Source: Thamnidium elegans
Lineage: Eukaryota; Mucoromycota; Mucoromycetes; Mucorales; Mucoraceae
Length of the DNA: 64,000 bases
Assembly (NCBI GenBank): GCA_025201345.1
Contig: JAIXMG010000027.1
Location: 89,501 to 153,500 of the forward strand
Direction of reading: 5' to 3'
The notes beneath the pieces are model-generated. The model was given only the letters and a program-made list of their open reading frames with translations. It made no database searches and was not told the DNA's origin. The position numbers and the translations under genes were made by a program. Each line of letters begins with the position of its first letter. The first letter of the stretch is position 1. This document shows, piece by piece, positions 46,500 through 58,600 of the stretch.

Positions 46500-47190
46500 T
46501 TAGACAACTGTTACACCTATACGTTGAGCTAATCTTTGATATTGTTCTCTCATAATTTTTCTTTGTCGCCATGTAAATACAATGACCGATATCACTGCAA
46601 CAGCCGCATTAAACCCCTAAAAAGAAAAGCGTTGGGTTATAAACTTTTTACAAAACTCGGTTCACATTTTTTTTTTTACTTCAAATTTAATAAACCGTGC
46701 TCGTTCTACACTTTTTACACGGGGACAAGCTCGAAACGAAGGTAAAGAAATGGCGTCATCTTCATAAATTTGAGTTTGGCTTTTTTTATCTGCTAACTCG
46801 GGATCATCCCATTCGCAACGTACTGCCTCCCTATTACCGAATTCTAAACAATACTGTTGTGTTTTCTAATACCTTAATAATATAAGTAAAGAAACACAGA
46901 CAAAAACAAAAAAATATTTATATATACCATTTCTAAGGGTGAGCAAACTTCACATTCTCCAATAGAATGACAAGAATAAGTTGATTTATCTACAGTTTCA
47001 TGAGAATGCGTATAGTCCCCTAAATGTTTAGACGATTTATTATCTTTATCGGTAAATCCAAACGGTGGTGTACGTCGGTATTGTGTATCGGCAAAAGTAA
47101 AAGCAAAAAATCTAAAAAATAATGAGTTTGCTTTTAAACAATGTATATAATGTAAATGCCTTACAGCAATAGTATGTAAAGGTATTTCAT
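46500..47190 (-). CDS. JTB-family type I membrane protein
   Basis: Four exons: complement(join(46500..46616,46680..46865,46928..47111,47165..47190)), 170 aa. Signal peptide MKYLYILLLFFAFTFA. The luminal part has paired Cys (SCHSIGECEVCSPLEM, YCLEFGNREAVRCEWDDPEL) and the block FRACPRVKSVERARFIKFEG. One TM follows (FNAAVAVISVIVFTW), then the basic tail RQRKIMREQYQRLAQRIG. This matches the JTB (jumping translocation breakpoint) layout, in which the CxxC-type cysteines, an EFKSCR-x-FWKFEG block and an RQRxL tail occur in the same order. Human JTB has been linked to cytokinesis and mitochondria; a fungal role is unknown. The exon 3 acceptor was chosen at 46866-46867 because the alternative gives a stop. 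Confidence 0.75.
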
Positions 47191-47355
47191 AGTAGAAACA
47201 GTGTTTGTCTTTTTTTTGTTTAAACGCTTACTGTAATAGAAACCGGAGTTGGTTGTGACCGTTCCGCCTTTGATTAAAAAACTCAACCCTGTTTTCTTTT
47301 TTTTGTTTTACTTTTTTTTATACATATATTTTCTGTCTGAATCGTATAGTTAACA
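47191..47355. promoter_or_regulatory. Divergent promoter JTB-like / 67-aa protein
   Basis: 165 bp separate the two start codons. Nothing specific recognised. Confidence 0.4.
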
Positions 47356-47643
47356 ATGCAAAGAAAGTCATTATGGGGATCTTATAAGGCTTTAGCGCCG
47401 AACACAAGAGTTATGCTCGGTCTCGGTAAATGCCACGTTATATATATATTTTTCTGTAAAAAAAAAAAAAACCTTAGAAACAATAATAAAAAATAAAAAA
47501 ACTTATTAGGTGGCATGGCTTTTGCTACAGCAGGTATCTTCTTGGCCGACTTAATTGAAGAACAAAAGCCTGCTAGCGACCTGGAGAAGCTGGAACTTGA
47601 AATTTTGTCTCCTATTACTGTAGTTGATCATAAAAAACCATAA
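47356..47643 (+). CDS. 67-aa single-TM protein
   Basis: Two exons: join(47356..47425,47510..47643). It starts MQRKSLWGSYKALAPNTR, then one Gly-rich TM segment (VMLGLGGMAFATAGIFLADL) and an acidic tail ending HKKP. The short basic amphipathic N-terminus and single TM are typical of small mitochondrial inner-membrane proteins, but no family is recognised. Intron GTAAAT...TTATTAG, frame kept. Confidence 0.65.
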
Positions 47644-47763
47644 ACAAATACCGACAAATCATTAAAAATAAACCTTAGTTCTAAACACGTCCGTTCCGTT
47701 TTGTTATAAAAGCACGAACAATTTTTTGTTTGTTTTAATTTAATTTTTTTGGTACCTTAAAAA

Positions 47764-48355
47764 ATGAGATTAACTTCTATTTGTACTGCCATTAGTTTAC
47801 TAGCTTTATCAGCTTATGCTGCTGTTATACCATTTTATGATTTCACTGAATTTAGTTGGCCAAAAGACGTTCAAACAAAATCGTTTTCTGTAGATATCAA
47901 ATCACCTACTCGTGTTCAAGTCTCAGATTTTAATGCGCAAAGTGAAGGCTTTTCAGTGTATGATAATGGTTATTTAGTCGGTGAAACCGGTGAGACCTCA
48001 CTTCATATCGAGAACAAGTATCAGTTTAGCCAAGGCTTCTTTAACTTGGAGGCTGGTCATCATGTTATTGACCTCAAGTTGAAAGGGGATTCCAATGGCG
48101 AGAATAATGGTATCATTAGACTCCTTTCAGGTACCGTTTTTTGTTGTTGTTGTTAAGGTTTAGGTTCATTATGCTGATATCATTTTCTTTTTAGATCTAA
48201 GTAAGCGTCAAGCCACTAGACTTATTGAGCTTGAGCGACATCAACATGGTAATCGCGGTCGCGGTCGTGACGATGGTGACGAAGACGACGACGACGATGA
48301 TGATGATGATGAAGATGATGATGAAGACGATGAAGACGATGAAGACGACGATGAA

Positions 48356-48390
<35 letters not shown>

Positions 48391-50146
48391 TGATGATGAT
48401 GATGAAGACGATGAAGACGACGACGACGACGACGATGATGATGATGATGATGAAGACGATGAAGACGACGACGACGACAACGACGACGATGATGATGATG
48501 ATGATGAAGACGACGACGACGACGACAACGATGATGATGATGAAGACGATGAAGATGATGAAAATGATGAAGACGATGAAGACGATGATGAAGACGACGA
48601 TGATAACGAAAGAGAAGCAAAACCTTTACCGACCACTACAATGTCATTATTCTTGGATCTTACACTAATTAAAACCATTGAATCCAGCACAACAACCTTT
48701 CAAACCGTCACCGAAACAAGATTCACATCCAAACCCAAGCCAACTTCCTCCACTGAAAGTGATTCCGACGATGTTGAAACTACAATTGAAACTGAGTTTG
48801 TCACTGCTACCGATTTCATTACCTTTACCGAGTCTACAGAAGTAGTTACTGCAACAGAAACTAGTTCTAGCGAACCTACTTCGTCTGGTTCTGAGTTATC
48901 TTCTGGTGCGAGAGGTATGACCTCCTCAAGCGCTCCTACGTCTTCTTCTGCTAGTTCCAGTGCTACACCTACATCTAGCAGTTCGGCTTCATCTGCTTCC
49001 AAGTCGTCATCTGAAAGTGCCTCTTCATCGGAAACGGCCACATCCAGCAAATCTTCATCTTCATCTGCCTCTAGTTCTAAACCGTCAGCTACTGAATCTA
49101 GTGAGTCTACTGACCCTACTCCTAGCGCCGAAGAAGAATCTATTGACGAGGAGGACAAATCTCCTTCTGCTAAATCTGGAGATGATAATAAATCCGAACC
49201 TTCCTCATCTGAAAGTAGCTCTTCTACCTCCAAGTCAAGCGAACCTACCTCATCTTCTGCCTCTAAATCAAGCAAGTCTGCCTCATCTGCTTCCGATGAA
49301 AGCGAGCCTACTTCATCTGCTTCTAAATCAAAGAAATCCTCTTCCGCCTCTGACGATAGCGAATCTTCATCTTCTACCTCCGATGATAGTGAACCCACTT
49401 CATCTGCCTCTGATGATAGTGAATCTTCATCTTCTACCTCTAAATCAAGCGAACCTACCTCATCTTCTGCCTCTAAATCAAGCAAGTCTACCTCATCTGC
49501 TTCCGACGATAGTGAGCCCACTTCATCTGCTCCTAACGATAGCGAAACTTCTTCGTCTGCCTCTGATGATAGTGAATCTTCATCTTCTACCTCTAAATCA
49601 AGCGAGCCTACCTCATCTTCTGCCTCTAAATCAAGCAAATCTACCTCATCTGCTTCAGATGAAAGCGAGCCTACTTCATCTGCTTCTAAATCAAACAAAT
49701 CTTCATCTTCTACCTCTGATGATAGTGAACCCACTTCATCTGCCTCTGACGACAGCGATCCTACTTCATCTGCCTCAAGTAGCTCTTCAGAGCCTTCTTC
49801 CTCCAGTGCAACTGCTACTAAATCCTCATCATCATCCGCTGAATCAAGCGAAGCTACTCCAACAGACGAGGATGAATCTGAATCTAGTAATGATTCTGAA
49901 CCAACTGAAAGCTCTTCTAGTGATGCATCTAAATCTTCTAGCGACTCTTCTTCTGAACCTACGTCTTCTAGCTCTTCGTCAAGCGAATCTGCAACCAAGT
50001 CAAGCTCTGCAACCGAGTCAAGCTCTGCTTCTGAATCTGCGTCCGCTACAGAATCAAGTAGCGCCTCCGAGTCTTCACCTACAAGCTCTGAAAGTGAGTC
50101 TGCTTCAGAGTCAAGCTCTTCTGAAGAAGCAGAAGCTTCTGAATAA
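47764..50146 (+). CDS. Secreted protein: beta domain, polyAsp/Glu tract, Ser-rich tail
   Basis: Two exons: join(47764..48130,48195..50146), 772 aa. Signal peptide MRLTSICTAISLLALSAYA. About 100 residues follow with the fungal secreted beta-domain pattern (VDIKSPTRVQVSDFNAQSEG, SVYDNGYLVGETGETS, LEAGHHVIDL). A Kex2-like SKR precedes residues 148-261, which are 114 codons of almost only Asp and Glu (one Gly, four Asn). A Thr/Val-rich segment and then about 500 residues rich in Ser follow, with Glu, Thr, Pro, Lys and Asp repeated in units such as KSSEPTSSSASKSSK. There is no C-terminal GPI hydrophobic end. It is probably a heavily O-mannosylated wall or extracellular protein; the acidic tract suggests calcium or cation binding (inference). 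Confidence 0.85.
48269..48610 (+). repeat. GAY/GAA trinucleotide tract encoding polyAsp/Glu
   Basis: 342 bp of imperfect GAC/GAT/GAA triplets in frame with the secreted-protein gene. It has clusters of pure GAC (e.g. 48357-48390) and GAT runs. Because it is a triplet repeat, other frames are also open (polyMet/Thr, and polySer antisense) and should be ignored. Confidence 0.9.
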
Positions 50147-50906
50147 TTTTCCCTCCCTCATTCTTTCTCTTTTTCAATATTTGATATATTTTAAACTTAA
50201 TAAAAAAGTTGGGTAGTATAATAACTATAATTCATGGGCCAATATACAGGATTTAAAATTTATTAGACTGCTTTGTTTGGACAATGTAGTATTTATTTCA
50301 ATAGTAAATATATGCAAAAGAAAAACTAAGACCTTATCATTCCAGGTCTTTTTGATAAATAGCACGCTTCTCAATTTGTCTACATGTAATCATAGATGCA
50401 TATATGCAAAGGAAACAGTAATATATAGTTAACCCCGCCACTTTATAACCATATCTATTTTTTTTCTTTTACATATTACGCAAGTATTTTTTATATGATA
50501 TGTGCCAGTTATCCCTCGAAAAAAAGAACGAGTTAATAAATGAAGAAGACATATGTTCCTTTTAAAAAAATATGCAAGAGCAGGGACGTGGAAAGTAATA
50601 TCATACTTTTTTTTGAACATGTAAATTGACCGCGTATCAAAAATATCTGCTGATTATAAAAGGGGTCCGGCTGTACTATCTTCTATATATTAGAAAGCTA
50701 TATTGTCGCTTGGTATAAATACAAAAAAAAATAATGCTGGTACAGCTCCTCAACTGAATTATTCATCATCTTTACTGATGATGAGATACGAGTGGTCCAA
50801 ATATGCGATAACGCACAACTCCGATAAAAGCACATCATTTCTGTTGGTGTACAAATAAGCTTGCAAACCATGTCTAAACCCGTATTCTTTTCTTATTTTT
50901 AATAAC
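50147..50906. other. Intergenic
   Basis: 760 bp with no credible gene. A CATCATC...GATGATG inverted repeat lies near 50764-50782. Confidence 0.5.
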
Positions 50907-52361
50907 ATGACTGAAGAAACAGCCAAGTATACACCTATTCAAGGCGGTGCCTCCCTTGTAGTCGCATACCAAATTGCTAACAAACGAGTATTGATTGTAG
51001 GTGGTGGTAATGTAGCTGCACAACGTATTGTATCTCTCAAGATGGCTGATGCTGCTGTCACCATTGTCTCACCCGAAGCAGGTCTTCATGACGAAGTCAA
51101 ATATCGTATTGAACATAAAGAGGTCGACTGGAAGAACCGAACTTTTAAAGACGAGGATTTGGACTCGGTTGATATGGTTCTGACAGCTTTAGACGATCAC
51201 GAAGAGTCTTTACGGATTGGTCATTTGTGTAGAGAGAAACGAATTCCGGTTAATGTTGCTGATGTACCACCCATGTGCGATTTCTATTTTATGAGTCAGC
51301 ATCGTGATGGCCCTCTTCAAATTGCCGTCTCAACCAACGGCCAGGGACCAAAAATGGCTAATATGATTCGTGTTGCTGCTGCCAAAGCTTTGCCCGAAGG
51401 TATGGGAAATACGATTGAAAAGATGGGTAAATTACGTGCAAAAGTAAGAGAATGGGAACCCGAAATGAAAAACTCTGGTAAACGCATGACTTGGGTTACT
51501 AAAGTATGTGAAAAATGGGGTTTGAAAGGTATGGGCCGTTTAAATGAATTAAAGACGAGCCAAGAAGAAGAAGAAGCATTCAAGAAGTTGCGAGAATATT
51601 TTATGATTGGTGCTATTCCTAGTATTGATAGTGTCTTAGTGTCTAAAAAACAACCACGTATTACATTAATAGGTGGAGGGCCTGGAGATCCTGAGTTAAT
51701 TACGGTCAAGGCCAAGCGTTTATTACAAGAAGCAGATTTAGTGATTAGTGATCGTTTGATCCCTAGTCAAATTTTAGATTTGGTACAAGGTGAATTGCGT
51801 ATCGCACGTAAATTTACTGGTAAATCAGATGAAGCACAAGACGAATTAATGAATTGGTGCTTGGACGGTTTAAAACAAGGTTTACATGTCGTTCGACTCA
51901 AGATTGGCGATCCACTTTTGTTTGGTAGAGGCGGAGAAGAAATACTTTGGTTCCGTCAACGTGGTTTCGAACCAGAGTTAATTGCAGGTATCTCTAGCGC
52001 GTTTTCAGCACCTATGGCAGCCATGATTCCGGTCACTTACCGTGGCGTATCTGATCAAGTGATTATCACAACAGGTAGAGGAACAAAAGGATCTATGCCT
52101 GATTTACCACTGTATGGAGCTACACAAACTTTAGTTGTTTTAATGGCGGTTGGTAGAGCTGCAGAATTAAGATCCATGTTGATTGATCGTAATTATCCTT
52201 TGGACGTATCGATTTGCTGGATTGAAAATTCAAATTGCCCTGAAGAACGTATTGTTTTTGGTACAGTAGATACTTTAGCCTCTACTGTAGAAAAGAATGA
52301 TATCAAGGCACCTGCAGTTCTTGTGGTCGGTCATTCTAATACAGTACTTAATTCCAATTAA
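50907..52361 (+). CDS. Bifunctional siroheme synthase: Met8-like plus SUMT
   Basis: Intronless, 484 aa. Residues 15-245 resemble Met8 and the N-terminal half of CysG: NAD-binding VLIVGGGNVAAQRI, VNVAD with the aspartate used for dehydrogenation and chelation, STNGQGPKMANMIR, and a helical dimerisation region. Residues 250-484 are an S-adenosylmethionine uroporphyrinogen-III C-methyltransferase: LIGGGPGDPELITVKAKRLL, GDPLLFGRGGEE, VTYRGVSDQVIITTGRG. Together they would convert uroporphyrinogen III through precorrin-2 and sirohydrochlorin to siroheme, the cofactor of sulfite and nitrite reductases. S. cerevisiae uses separate Met1 and Met8. The order (Met8 part first) is that of bacterial CysG. 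It is the only long gene here without introns. Confidence 0.92.
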   Translation: MTEETAKYTPIQGGASLVVAYQIANKRVLIVGGGNVAAQRIVSLKMADAAVTIVSPEAGLHDEVKYRIEHKEVDWKNRTFKDEDLDSVDMVLTALDDHEESLRIGHLCREKRIPVNVADVPPMCDFYFMSQHRDGPLQIAVSTNGQGPKMANMIRVAAAKALPEGMGNTIEKMGKLRAKVREWEPEMKNSGKRMTWVTKVCEKWGLKGMGRLNELKTSQEEEEAFKKLREYFMIGAIPSIDSVLVSKKQPRITLIGGGPGDPELITVKAKRLLQEADLVISDRLIPSQILDLVQGELRIARKFTGKSDEAQDELMNWCLDGLKQGLHVVRLKIGDPLLFGRGGEEILWFRQRGFEPELIAGISSAFSAPMAAMIPVTYRGVSDQVIITTGRGTKGSMPDLPLYGATQTLVVLMAVGRAAELRSMLIDRNYPLDVSICWIENSNCPEERIVFGTVDTLASTVEKNDIKAPAVLVVGHSNTVLNSN

Positions 52362-52692
52362 TTTTAACATGTATTCGTGTCACATATCATTTTGTATATA
52401 TAATAAAAAAAGAAAAAGAGTATACTTATTTCAGAATATGCAGAGTGTAGTATTATCATCTGCATTACTATGTGTAGTAATATTATTTGTTTGTTTACAG
52501 TATCGAGTATAAGCAAAGGAACCTCCCCTTTATTTGTTCATCTGTCTTCCCGATACCAAAAAAAAAAAAAGGGTGTATATATATTTAACCGTTGATAGTT
52601 TTGCTACTCCTTTTCCCCTCTTTAACTTTTTTGTTTTTTTTTACGTATAACACCAAAAAGATATATAAAAAAAGAAAGAAATAAATGCCAAC
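52362..52692. promoter_or_regulatory. 5' flank of the spectraplakin-like gene with minimal uORF
   Basis: 331 bp. A uORF ATGCCAACATGA (52685-52696) encodes Met-Pro-Thr; its TGA overlaps the main ATG (52693) as ATGA. The uORF ATG has AAA just upstream and the main one has AAC, so some ribosomes may have to reinitiate or scan past. Confidence 0.5.
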
Positions 52693-55600
52693 ATGAGTGC
52701 TTCGTCCTCGAATGCAACATCACCTTCTACCTCGAGTCGACCATCTACCACGTTTGGTACCAGTATGGTCAAATCAAGCTCCAACTATTCCATCTTTCGA
52801 GGCGACAAACCTTTTACACGATCACGACAAAACACGGCAGGCGGACTTGACTTTGCGGAAGATCTTGTCCGAAATATAGGATCAGATTATCAAGAAATAC
52901 AGATTAGAACGTTAACAAAATGGGTCAATGCTCAATTAAAAATGGTGGATGAATCTATAAAGGATATCAGAATCGATTTAAGAGACGGTAAAAAGTTATT
53001 AAAATTATTGTCGGTTATTAGTAAGGAGCCAGCACCTAAACCTGAACGTATGAATATGCGTATTCATCAATTATCAAATGTGGCTCAGGCACTAGCTTTT
53101 TTGGAAAGGCGGGTTGGGCTCGATAGTATGCCTGATATTGGAAATGAAGCTATCGTAAATGGCGATGCTAAAAAGACGTTGGCTCTCATTTTTTTTATCA
53201 TGCTGAAATATCAAATTCAACTTATTGTTTCTGAACATGGTGATGAGTTTTTACACTCCTTAGCAGTAAATGTGACATAATACCTTTTTTAAACAACAAC
53301 GGCTCCTTTTTTTTTGCTGTTGATTTTATAATATATAACTAACTTTTTAATATATATATATTTATATATATATTCTTTTTTTTTTACTGTTTAATAGGAA
53401 TTATCAGAGCGTGAAAACGGAGTGAAATCTAAAACTGATTTTAATATGGAAGCATCCAAGCCAACACCTTTATCCAGTGCAAGAAAACTAGGTAGTCATA
53501 ATTCAATAGCAGACAAATTACAGCATACATCTACTTCAGCCGAAGCGAAAATTGCATTGTTATATTGGGTCCGAATCCAATTAGAAGATTACATAGGTGC
53601 CAATATTATACCCTCTATACAAGATTTTTCTAGATCTTGGAGAAACGGTGTTGCGTTTTGTTTATTAATTCACCGTTATAACCCTACCTTTATACCCGAT
53701 CTATTTAGCAACTACTTAAATAATCCTGATCTAAGTGAAAAGGCAACTTGGAATAAATTATTAACTTTGGCTTTTGGTATTGCCACGGAACAAATGGGCG
53801 TGCAAGCTTATTTAGAACCTGAAGATCTAGTTGAAGTCGATTATCCTCATGAACCGAGTGTGATGATGTATGTTAGCGAATATTATAAGGTCATGTCAAA
53901 GTACCAGGCAGAAGAACCTATCAATATCAAACGTGAAAGAGCTGTGAAAAGAAAAGCTGAAATCGTTATGGCATCAGGGGGGACTATTGATTTTATGGAA
54001 GAAGAAGAAGAAGAAAGATATACCTCTTCTCCTCCACCTACAGATGAGCTGTTATCATCTACAACTACTAGTGAAGCTGATAAATCATTACCACCACAAC
54101 ATTTACAACCCCCTACTCCCATACCCATGCCATCTGCTCGCAGAAAAAAGAAGATGGCACAACGTGAATCTACATTAGGGAAAGAGGATAAAGCAAGAAT
54201 TAAAGCTGATTTAAACACTAAATTGTTAATGCAACTAACTGGTCATTTACCTCGTGGTGTGCACCCTATCCTTGATGAACTATTGACTATTCATGAAACT
54301 GTCTTATCGTTTATTAAATCAAATACAAGAACTATCGATGAAATTCCAGAAGAATTTGTAAGTTCTTCTTCTGTAACAGAGTATATTGATGCATTGGAAA
54401 TCATTGAAGATCAAGTAGATAATGAAGTCTCTCATTTGGATACAGCTAAAAACGCAAAAGATATATTAACTTCTCCACCAGAAACAGCTGATGATACTTT
54501 AATTCGCTTGACTGATTTACAACGTACACAAGTTTCTAAATTATATGACATGTTAAAAAAGGAATGGGATCAATTTGTTGATTTATTAAAAACAACAAAG
54601 GATGATTTATTAAGTGTTGAAAGTGCTTTGATTGATACAGAGGAAGGTGCTGAAGAATACCAATACCGTGCCAATAAAATGGAAACACAATTAGATACAT
54701 TTAGACAATTATTAAGTCAAGTTGCTCCTACCACCACCAACAAAAACAAAAGCAAAATACACCCTATAGAGGGTACAACTGAAAATGCTGAACAGTACAA
54801 ATCAAAATTACTTGCATTTTCAGAGCAATTTAAAAACTTTCAGGCTTCTACTTGGAAAGAGTTTAGAAAATCTAGTCGTCAATTATCTCGTGCAGTAATG
54901 CAAGTGGTTTCTGTTAGGTCAAATGAAGTTATCTCAAAGTATGATACTTTAGTGATTGATCTGGAACACGAGCGTCAAGCATGTGTTAATTTCGAGCGTG
55001 GGTTGGTGTTTTTAGCAAAAATACATGATATTGATACTGAGTTGACTCATATTCAACAAACTATGGAAGACAATGGACAACAAGAAACTACAAATGATGA
55101 TATTCAGTTATTAGAAAGTAAAGTTGCTACTGTTCGTGGTACTATTCATAACCTCAAGGAAGAGTTTGGTGATTTATTGGAAGTTGATACACAATTTACA
55201 AATATATTTTCTCAAATTCAATCTCGGTATGAAAAGGTCAACACTTGGGTAGATCAAGTACGCGTTTGGTTTATTGAGGCAGACAGAATTCGTGATTGGA
55301 TTGAAGCTCGTATCAAAATCATTAATGATAGTAACGAACAAGTTCATGTCGATCCATTGATTGTAGATATGTCTCATTGGGAAAAGTCAACTACTGATAC
55401 CATTTGTGATGAACATAAAAAGTTAAAGCGTGAAATTGAACGATTTGATCAAGATGATATGACTAGACTTCGAGCTCATGTCAAGTCTTTAACTCATGCT
55501 AGTGAGCGTAACATTAGTCCAGCAGATGCATCTACTATTGAGATCACTTTAACTACCCTCAATATTTTAAACCGTTTAATGAAGGCATTGGAAAATAGAT

Positions 55601-58600
55601 CAAGGTTGGTAGATACTTTAAGAGTACGTATTCAATGGGAAGATTTATTAGCTAAAGCCGTTGCGTGGTGCGAAGCCAAGGATCAAGAAATCCATTTATT
55701 TGTGCATGGAAAGGCTCGCTGGTCTGAACCTGTCGAAGATGAAGTGAGTCACCATTATCTTAAGCAATTAACCGAAGATGTTATTCAAAGCTTAGTTTCG
55801 TTCGAAAACAGTATTGCTCAATTTGATAAAGGTAAAATAAAAAATATGAATGTAAATATAAATTTTTTTTTTATTAATACAATTTTTCAGGTAAATTTTC
55901 GGAAGTATTAGATAGTTATCAAGAAATGGAAGAGCTGGTAGACACAGCTTTACCAAGTCATTTGGAAGACCGTCAAGAAGACTTTGAAAAACAGTTTGAA
56001 TTATTGATGAAACGCTGTTCGTTCGTAAGAAAGGTAGTGGAGCAACATTTAGTCATCAACGATGTAACCTCTCAATTCAGAAAGTTAAAAACCGAAGGTG
56101 AAAAACTTAAATCATCCATGACACATAGTACAGACACCTCTTCCTACACTCAATCTGATAATACCTTTGATCAACGCGTTCAAACATTTAAAGACAATTC
56201 TTCTACTTGGGTTACTACATTGGTAAAACGTATTCCGTATCCTGAAATCACTGCCAACCTGTGTGATAATGATATTGCGTCAAATACCATGTCAAATACT
56301 TTGATTCGTGATAGAATGAATGAATATGCTACATACCTTGCTGAAATCACTGAAGAGCTGGAGGAATTACTTACTTCTCATCGAGATACTCTTTCGTTAC
56401 AGCAACGTGCTAGCCTTGCTTACGATGATATCTTGCGCATTACGTCTTGGTTAGAAGACAGAGTACGTGCTATTCAAAAGTTCGATGCCAGTATTTTGGA
56501 TCGAGAAGACGTCATTGTACTTGAAGATGAAACTTTGGTACGTTTGGAAAGAGAGCAAGAGGGTATTTTGGTTCGTTTGGAGCAGCTTGAAAAACGCGAT
56601 ATGGCTAAATCCTTGGACACTGTACGTCGTCTTGAAGTTGAAATTGATGAAACCAACTCTGTTTCCATTGATAGAAATACTTTGATCAGCGGTATTGAAC
56701 GCTTGGAACTATGTCACAAGGAGTTAAAGAAGGCGTTGGTTGTAAGAACACAAGAATTGGCTACTTTAAAGAGACGTATTTGTTGGGAATCTAAATGGGA
56801 AGATGCTTATCAAGCCTTGAACGACTTGGCTCATCAATTATGGGATTTTAATGATAAGTTTGCTCAATATGATACGGAAGGTTTGAAGAAGAAGAGGGTC
56901 AGTGTTTCTGATCCTGAAACTGAAAATGTTGAAAGCAAAAAGGAAACCGTGTTTGTAGAACTGTCATCGTCTGTCTCTAACATTTTATCGCAATTTGATA
57001 TGCTTGATTCTGATTCTACTTATAATGAGCTATATACTGCTTATAATTTGTATTATCAAGACGACAAAGATAACAAAGTAACTCCCTCGCTTCCTCCTCC
57101 TCAACATATCATTGATAAACAACGTGACTTAAAGGACATGTATCAAGACTTGAATGCACTGTCAAAATACATCTTTAGTGTTATGAATCAACACAATGAT
57201 ATTGCTGAACTTGTTATTTTATCTGACAAAGTACAAAAAGAAGGCGAAGCCGCTCAAAATGCGATTCAAAACACGTTACGAGAATCATCTTCTACGGCTA
57301 CAAACGATATATCAACCAGTACTAGAAATACAGGGCCTATAATCAGTGATGAAGAAATCGAACAGCTTGTATCTATTCAAAACCAAATTGTTCAATTGTG
57401 TCAAACTGGTAACTCTTTGGAGTATTTGGAAGGCGGTAATTGGTTTGAAGGCAGTCAACCTCAGTCGCTTGTTCAATCTGATGATTACAATAAACAACTT
57501 AGGGAATTTATGGCCAAGAAAATGGACAGTCTTAACAAATTGAAGGAATCTATGGGTAGAATTTTGAGTAACTATCAATACACTGATTCTATCAAATCCA
57601 AGCTGGAGGAATATCATGTGGAAGCCAACCGTATTCAAGAATGGATCGATAAAGCGTATGATGCCTTAAATGGACGACATATTGATGTAGCCGTATCTTC
57701 TACCAGTAAACTTCGTAAAGAAACAATTACTTCTTACCAATCTGAAAATATGCATCTGGTATCTGAACTGCAAGATTTTGAATCGGTTCGTGTTGCTGCT
57801 TTACTAGAGAACTTGGATCTTTTAGTCAAGGAGGTCACTGAAAAAAATTCTTCCATTATTGCCGAGACTACCGAGGCTTGTAAATCTTTATCTGAACATG
57901 TAAACCGTAGTCTTCTCTCGTTACGTCAAGCTATCTTTAACCAATCTTTAGTACTTGATACAGCTGAAAAGAGACTTGTATGGGAAACTGATTTAGAGGA
58001 AATTCAAAGTCGTTTAGATTTTATGAATCATCAGCTCCAACTCTACATTTTAAAGAAGAATAAGTGTGTTGCTCAACAAGATACGCTTTCAAAGGATTTG
58101 ATCGAAACACTTGTAGAAGAAAGGCGTGATATTGACCAACAATGTCAACGATTTATTAGTGATATGATGCAACCTCTGCAAGACCGTTATGAACAAGTCA
58201 AGGCGTTATTTATCAAACTTCCCTTAACAAAATCGATTCCTGTTCATATGCAAGAACGTATGGAACTTTGTATCCGTAATTTAAAAAAGTTGCAAGACGC
58301 ACTCTCTTGGCGTGAAAAGGAATTAGATTATATTAAACAACGAAGTGAATTGGAACTGGATATGAAGCAATCCATGGTGGATCTTGACCAATACAAAAAA
58401 TCAATTTCATTATTTGTAGAAGTCAAGGCAAGATGGAACCCTGATGATATTCATCAGAAACAACATGATACTGTAAACGAAGCAGTAGAAACTCAGTGGA
58501 TGAGTGAAAAGGAACAATTTGAATCTTACAAGCAATCAAAGTTACTTACCATCAAGGATAAATACCAATTGTTACAAACCATTTCTAATTCTTTGAAGCC

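Noticed and set aside
48225..49998. Long open frames in other frames and antisense over the acidic and Ser-rich tracts
   Set aside because: They arise from the triplet repeats (polyMet/Thr, polySer, polyGlu/Leu reads) and have no splice or start logic; the frame continuous with the signal peptide exon is the coding one.
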